Assembly: GCA_030248135.1 (NCBI GenBank)
Contig: JASANC010001223.1
Span: 47,232 to 111,231 of the forward strand
Direction: 5' to 3'
Origin: Theristus sp. LFF4_11
Lineage: Eukaryota > Nematoda > Chromadorea > Monhysterida > Xyalidae
DNA: 64,000 nucleotides
The translations under genes and the position numbers were made by a program. Below the pieces are notes generated by a model, which was given only the letters and a program-made list of their open reading frames with translations, had not been told where the DNA came from and searched no databases. This document shows, piece after piece, positions 58,522 through 64,000 of the stretch. The first letter of the stretch is position 1, and every line of letters begins with the position of its first letter.

Positions 58522-59267
58522 TTGTACTGTGGTGCTCACAAAACAGATCAAAGATCAGATCTTACATCGCTGTTTTTCAGGTTGAATTGTTGTAAAGTTG
58601 AATTGCACGCCTGCTCTGCACGTCTTGTTTAGTCAGACCGATGTCATGTCAAAACAAAATGAAACTAAATGTTAAAACTTCAGAATGAACTGAGCACGGG
58701 GACTCAATGTGGCATTTCGCATCGCATTGCAAATAACACCAAGAGTCTGACGCTGACCGCATCTCTTCGCCTCCTCATTCACTCATCCACCACGACTCCA
58801 CGGATAGTGCTTGCTTATCAATGTGCTTCGTTCCAAAACTGTTGTTGTTTTTTAGCTGAATGACGGTTTTTTTCAGAATTGCCGAGGCTTGCGATGACGA
58901 AGATGGCGGCTGCAACTCGACAACGCTATTATGAACGAATCAACGATGGATAACAGAGAACTAGAAACTGTGGTCGATCCGGCGGACGCAAAAAAAATAA
59001 AAAACCGCGTTTTTTCCATCCCTGTCAATTCAATTGGTAAACTTAAAAATACGCATAGACTGGATAGCTAGAAGGGAAGTCTGGAAAGATAAGCGGCTGT
59101 TCTTTGTTGAGTTTTCGAGTAAATTTTTACGTTTTTCTTTTTCAGTCGGCACCGAAGACGCGCAACAATGTGTGCTTGCTTGTGAACTTGTTTCTGCGGC
59201 ACTGCAGCTCATGATGATTGACCGTGAGAAAGTGGACTTTTTGATTTCACTCAAAACTTTTGATTGT
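58522..59267. other. Unassigned spacer
   Basis: No gene seen. Short biased open frames only. Copy 3 of the hAT-type MITE inserted at its right end. Confidence 0.5.
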
Positions 59268-59275
59268 GGAACAGC

Positions 59276-60026
59276 TAGAGATGTCAAGAAAAAAAAAATT
59301 TCTATTTTTTTTCTTTATAAAAAATTTTTTTTAATTTTTTTTAAATGAAAGTTGTTCAGAATTTTTCAGGGAGTCCGAATATCACCATCTGAGGAGCCAC
59401 CGACTTACCATATGACCCCCACTCATATGGGAGGAGGGTGAAAATTTCAGACTTGGTTTCGGCGATTTTCCCGTTTTCCCCATTTTCCCACCGACGACAT
59501 CACGTCTCGTGTTTTGCCTCTCAATTCACCTCAAATAACACGGAAACAAGTTTAACAACAAACCGGTGTGATCATGCTGACGACACGAGGCGAAACAGCA
59601 ACGAGCAACCAACGAAGTTACGCTTGCAGTGGCAGACAGTGCAATTTCGACCTTTCGAGATCCTAAAAAACGATGCGTAAATGTGAGTTCTCTGCTTCTA
59701 TCTCACCTTAGCGACATCGGAATTTGTTGAACTAGCCTTTGCGACGCTCAAGTACTTCAATGCGCGAGTCGATCATCACTCACCAAGGCTGAAAACAGTC
59801 GATAAATCAATCCAGAATACCACCTGCAGCGTTGAAGACTAAGTGACAAGGTAAAGTCAAAGAAAATTTTTGTTGAACTTTCGAAAAATTATGCCAAAAA
59901 CGGCATTTTCAGGGCACATTAAAGAAAAAATTTCAAAAATTTTTAATAAAAAAAATTAAAAAAATGCTCATTTTTTTACTTTAAAAAAAAATTTAAAAAA
60001 GAAATTTTTTGACCCTTACATCTCTA
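59276..60026 (+). mobile_element. hAT-type MITE, copy 3, intact with 8-bp target duplication
   Basis: 751 bp, ends TAGAGATGTCAAG and GACCCTTACATCTCTA. Perfect flanking 8-mer GGAACAGC at 59268-59275 and 60027-60034. It is the undisturbed reference for the break in copy 2. Its recurring short open frame has a 4-codon insertion (IFPF region) relative to the others. Confidence 0.93.
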
Positions 60027-60034
60027 GGAACAGC

Positions 60035-61331
60035 GCATGTGATTTGTTTGCGACTGCGCAACATCAATGTGATGCACCAACTGAGTGCACGTCTTCGCAC
60101 GTTCAAAGCAGCATTGGATGTGAAAAACTCAACAGACAGCTTGGCGGAAACAAACGAAAACTATGTGATGTTTTTTGGAACGTGTCACGTGTGACGTCAA
60201 CATAAAAAATCAGACAATTGAGTCACCCAACGATCCGCCGTCGCTCCAACACCAGCCAGTCGGCAAAATTGTGGGGATTTGGAACGATGTCTAATCATTC
60301 ACGTTAATTTTTTGTGGAAGGTTTATCCATTCATCATACTTTATCATGTAAAAAATTTCTGTCTGTGTACACCAGCAGATTTGGAATTTTTGATTCGGTT
60401 TTTTAATATTCCGGTTTTATTTACCTCTGGTGGACTGCAGTCTTTCAAGGTTGTTTGCCCTGGTTTGGTGTTCATTCTTCAGCTCCTCATCAGTCTTTCA
60501 CACATACTTCGTGTATTTGAATCCTAGCAATAAACTTTATCAATGTTTCAGTGACCCGTGTCTCTCTCTTGTTGTTTGTGGTTAGCCGTGTACTTTTTTG
60601 TTTTCAGCTCAGCTGAATTGAAACAACTATTTTTCAATCCAACGTGTTTGATTGATTGAACTGTAATCAGGCAGCGCAGTGCGGAATCTGATTATCACTT
60701 TTTGAATCCTGGCATCGTCGTAAGCTCAAATGATTTCGTTTTTCAAACTCGGCTGGTGTGACAGAGGTATTAAGTTTTTCATGGCACACACCGACAAGAC
60801 AAGACAACTCCACAAGTGGGCTGTGGCCCCATCAGCATTGCCGTCGCTTTTCACGAATTTCCTCATAGATATTATCAGTTCCGTTTCACTTTTTAATTTT
60901 CAGGTCAAATCAAAATAATATTTTTTTTGCAAACAGCACAATCATCGTCGTCGTCCGTTTCTCGTTCTCTCGACTACTAGCACACATTTGCAATCAAGAA
61001 AAATAAGTTATTTTTCCAAATCCGTTTTTGGAGCGCGTTTTATTTTACGCTTTTTGAATAAAGTAGGCAAACCGGTGAGGTGGGGGTGTGCACCCCCCCA
61101 GAAATTTTTCTACAATATAATAAAATAAAATAAAATAAAATAGAGTGACCAATGAACATCTAATGGTCTATTCCCTCCTGAGCCGAGGGTAAAATTGGGC
61201 TCGGGGCAGTATTGGCATTGCCCGTCTCCGCCGGAGTTTGGTACCTTCGGATTTCCGGAACCGGCGCGCGTACAAATAAATTTAAAAAAAAATAGTGCAC
61301 CCGCACCCCCCCCCCCCCCCATGGCCCACGC
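60035..61331. other. Unassigned spacer with repeat fragments
   Basis: No gene recognised. Contains a (TAAAA)n tract at about 61115-61142, the GGAACCGGCGCGCGTAC word also near 45970, and a 12-14-base C run ending at 61320. Confidence 0.5.
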
Positions 61332-61334
61332 CTG

Positions 61335-61626
61335 TGGTCAGTTCTATAAAAGTGAATAGTGTTTGAAAAGTGAACATTTTTACTCCAGGGTGTTCCAAAA
61401 GTTAGTCTTTGAGAAATTTTGCAAAAATAATCGAGTCATCAGCTTCAAAGACAAACAGTTTTGCGTGAAAATTAGAAATATCAATCCAATCAATGGGAAA
61501 CTTCGGTCAAAGATGAACTTAGGGTTCAAGTATTCAACCGGAATTTGTCAAGGTCTAAATTTTGGAACACCCTGGAGTAGAACTATTCACTTTTCAAGCA
61601 CTATTCACTTTTTATAGAACTGACCA
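61335..61626. mobile_element. MITE with ~70-bp terminal inverted repeats
   Basis: 292 bp. Left TGGTCAGTTCTATAAAAGTG, continuing through GAATAGTG..GAAAAGTGAA to CTCCAGGGTGTTCCAAAA; the right end is its near-perfect complement, ending CTATAAAAAGTG-type word then GACCA. A 3-bp CTG flanks both sides (61332-61334, 61627-61629) and may be the target duplication. No protein. Confidence 0.8.
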
Positions 61627-61629
61627 CTG

Positions 61630-62417
61630 GGGGGGGGGGTGTCACTGTACCATGGACTGACACCCCCCTCGAAAATTTGCTTTCGCCTTCGGTACTGGCC
61701 GGGGGGGTGGGGGGAACACGGTACACACCCCCAGACGAGCACCAGAGGGCAGAGACCGTCGGGTCGGGTGGGGGGGGGGGTGGGTGGGGGCACCGTGCCA
61801 CCCCCCTCAAAAATTTGGCCGACACCCCCCCACAGATGAAAACAAAACACGCCGCACGGCCAAAATGCGCCGCAAGGGAAGCACGCCGCATGCCAAAATG
61901 CGCCGCAACAAAATCCAAACGGCAAATAAGAAATACGCCGCAAGAAATAAACATAAACAAGAAATAAAAGAAATTTGTTTTTGGCGGTTAAGTAAGCTGT
62001 CAGCAATCCCAATCCAATCCCATTTTCATAGAAATAGATTGAAAAAAACTTCTTTTTGTCTCATTTTAGGTCGCCAACCCCAGAATATATTTTACAGATA
62101 CGCGGGAATTCAAAATTGGTTTATGGTAGCTGACGAAAGACGCCGATGCTTGAAGGACATTGAGCAAACAGAGCGAAAGTTTCTGAAATATTCAAGTTTA
62201 CCTCTATTTCTGTGAAGTGAACCAATCAATCTCAATCACCTTTTTCATTTTTCGTTCCGCTTTGCCGCAAATTGCAATCTCGGACTGGAACACAAAGCCG
62301 TTCTACTTCTCGCTTTGCCCAGGCCAACTCCTTTTAATTTGACGGCGAAAATTATTGTCAATGCGACGACAATGCCAACCGTAGTCAAGATTTTTTGATT
62401 TTATTGCAGACAAAAAA
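61630..62417. repeat. G/C-run stretch and short direct repeat, then unassigned DNA
   Basis: G and C homopolymers at 61630-61835. A ~32-bp direct repeat at 61848-61912 shares GCCAAAATGCGCCGCAA. A family E-like word GCGGGAATTCAAAATTGG at 62103. No gene. Confidence 0.5.
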
Positions 62418-64000
62418 GTTGTGCGCCGACCTGTCACGCGACTCTGCCGGCGCTGTGCTCAACCGATTTCAACGATCTACGGCTCAATCAACTCAGAAAA
62501 CAACCGGCAACACGTCAACGTGTCGTTTGTGGTTTGTTTCGGCGGTTTTTTGAAAATCTACAAAATTCCAAACCACCATAAATTGGTGTTGTGTGTTTTT
62601 TCACGATTTTTTTATTGCACACAAACAAATGTTGAATAAAACAAAAACCAACTACAAACGACACATCATCGTGTTCCGGATGCTCTGCTGAGTTGATTGA
62701 GCCGTCGATCGTCAATATCGGTCGAGGAAATCGTGATCTAGGCGACGTTATGTGTTGGCAAATGATGCATTTCACGACATGTGTGTTGTGCGTCGATCTG
62801 TCACGCGACTCTGCCGGCGCTGTGCTCGACCGATTTCGACGATCGACGGCTCAATCAACTCAGCAAACAACCGGCAACACGTCAATGTGTCGTTTAAGGT
62901 TTGTTTCGGCGGTTTTTTTAAAATCTACAAAATTCCAAACCACCATAAATTGGTGTTGTGTGTTTTTTCACGAATTTTTTATTGCACACAAACCAATGTT
63001 GAACAAAACAAAAACCAACTACAAACGACACATCATCGTGTTCCGGATGCTCTGCTGAGTTGATTGAGCCGTCGATCGTCAAAATCGGTCGAGGAAATCG
63101 TGATCTAGGCGATGTGTGTTGGCAAATGATGCATTTCACGACATGTGTGTTGTGCGCCGACCTGTCAGGCGACTCTGCCGGCGCTGTGCTCGACCGATTT
63201 CGACGATCGACGGCTCAATCAACTCAGCAAACAACCGGCAACACGTCAATGTGTCGTTTGTGGTTTGTTTCGGCGGTTTTTTAAAAATCTACAAAATTCC
63301 AAACCACCATAAATTGGTGTTGTGTGTTTTTTCACGAATTTTTTATTGCACACAAACCAATGTTGAACAAAACAAAAACCAACTACAAACAACACATCAT
63401 CGTGTTCCGGATGCTCTGCTGAGTTGATTGAGCCGTTGATCGTCAATATCGGTCGAGGAAATCGTGATCTAGGCGACGTTATGTGTTGGCAAATGATGCA
63501 TTTCACGACATGTGTGTTGTGCGTCGATCTGTCACGCGACTCTGCCGGCGCTGTGCTCGACCGATTTCGACGATCGACGGCTCAATCAACTCAGCAAACA
63601 ACCGGCAACACGTCAATGTGTCGTTTAAGGTTTGTTTCGGCGGTTTTTTAAAAATCGACAAAATTCCAAACCACCATAAATTGGTGTTGTGTGTTTTTTC
63701 ACGAATTTTTTATTGCACACAAACCAATGTTGAACAAAACAAAAACCAACTACAAACGACACATCATCGTGTTCCGGATGCTCTGCTGAGTTGATTGAGC
63801 CGTCGATCGTCAAAATCGGTCGAGGAAATCGTGATCTAGGCGACGTTATGTGTTGGCAAATGATGCATTTCACGACATGTGTGTTGTGCGTCGATCTGTC
63901 AGGCGACTCTGCCGGCGCTGTGCTCGACCGATTTCGACGATCGATAGCTCAATCAACTCAGCAAAGCATCGGGAACACGGTGATATGTTGTTTTTGGTTT
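62418..64000 (+). repeat. Satellite array, period about 365 bp, running off the window
   Basis: The landmark GTGCGYCGAYCTGTCASGCG starts at 62421, 62788, 63152, 63519 and 63886, giving spacings of 367, 364, 367 and 367. Units are nearly identical apart from scattered substitutions. Each unit holds an imperfect inverted repeat with arms of about 75 bp: CGACGATCGACGGCTCAATC at left and GATTGAGCCGTCGATCGTC about 190 bp further on. Open frames of ~100 codons on both strands repeat with the unit and are artefacts. The first unit is diverged at its left edge, marking the array border. Confidence 0.92.

Noticed and set aside
62421..63873. Repeated ~100-codon open frames on both strands
   Set aside because: They repeat with the satellite period, on both strands at once, and overlap each other; artefact of the array.
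62418..64000. CRISPR-like array
   Set aside because: Unit length of ~365 bp, no short repeat-spacer structure, eukaryotic context.

Overview
The window is animal nuclear DNA from an invertebrate whose lineage I cannot fix. Reasons: four conserved metazoan genes are split by short GT-AG introns, all four lie on the minus strand, and the DNA between and inside them is packed with small eukaryotic transposons. There are no bacterial-type operons, and no rRNA or complete tRNA genes were seen. Gene identities come from reading conserved motifs by eye, not from a database search. Exon junctions were placed so that reading phase stays continuous. This works exactly across every junction of the 32-exon HEATR1 model and the 5-exon DHHC model, and in FNIP it leaves one uncertain boundary.

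Genes from left to right, all minus strand: (1) 1-1363, the N-terminal part of a TTLL5-like tubulin polyglutamylase, running off the left edge; (2) 3718-22306, folliculin-interacting protein FNIP, 18 exons, about 1,600 residues; (3) 26482-40632, HEATR1/UTP10, a small-subunit processome protein, 32 exons, about 1,606 residues; (4) 42324-44661, a DHHC palmitoyltransferase close to ZDHHC24, 5 exons, 310 residues. They serve unrelated housekeeping roles (tubulin modification, nutrient signalling with folliculin, ribosome biogenesis, protein S-acylation), so the cluster need not be functional.

Introns and spacers from 1 to 44 kb carry at least five short terminal-inverted-repeat families (called A to E here) and two tRNA-like SINE families. 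From 44.7 kb to the right edge I found no host gene. This part is a transposon nest: three copies of a ~750-bp hAT-type MITE, each with a perfect 8-bp target duplication; a CR1/Jockey-type LINE inserted inside one of them; Helitron-like elements nested and abutting; a 127-bp GC-rich hAT MITE; G/C-homopolymer tracts; a long-TIR MITE; and, from 62.4 kb to the edge, a satellite array with a period of about 365 bp whose unit is itself a large imperfect inverted repeat.

I found no evidence of an unknown enzymatic or defence system. The most notable signals are the datable transposon nest, the dyad satellite, the MITE load inside HEATR1 introns, and a MITE sitting 94 bp upstream of the DHHC start codon.
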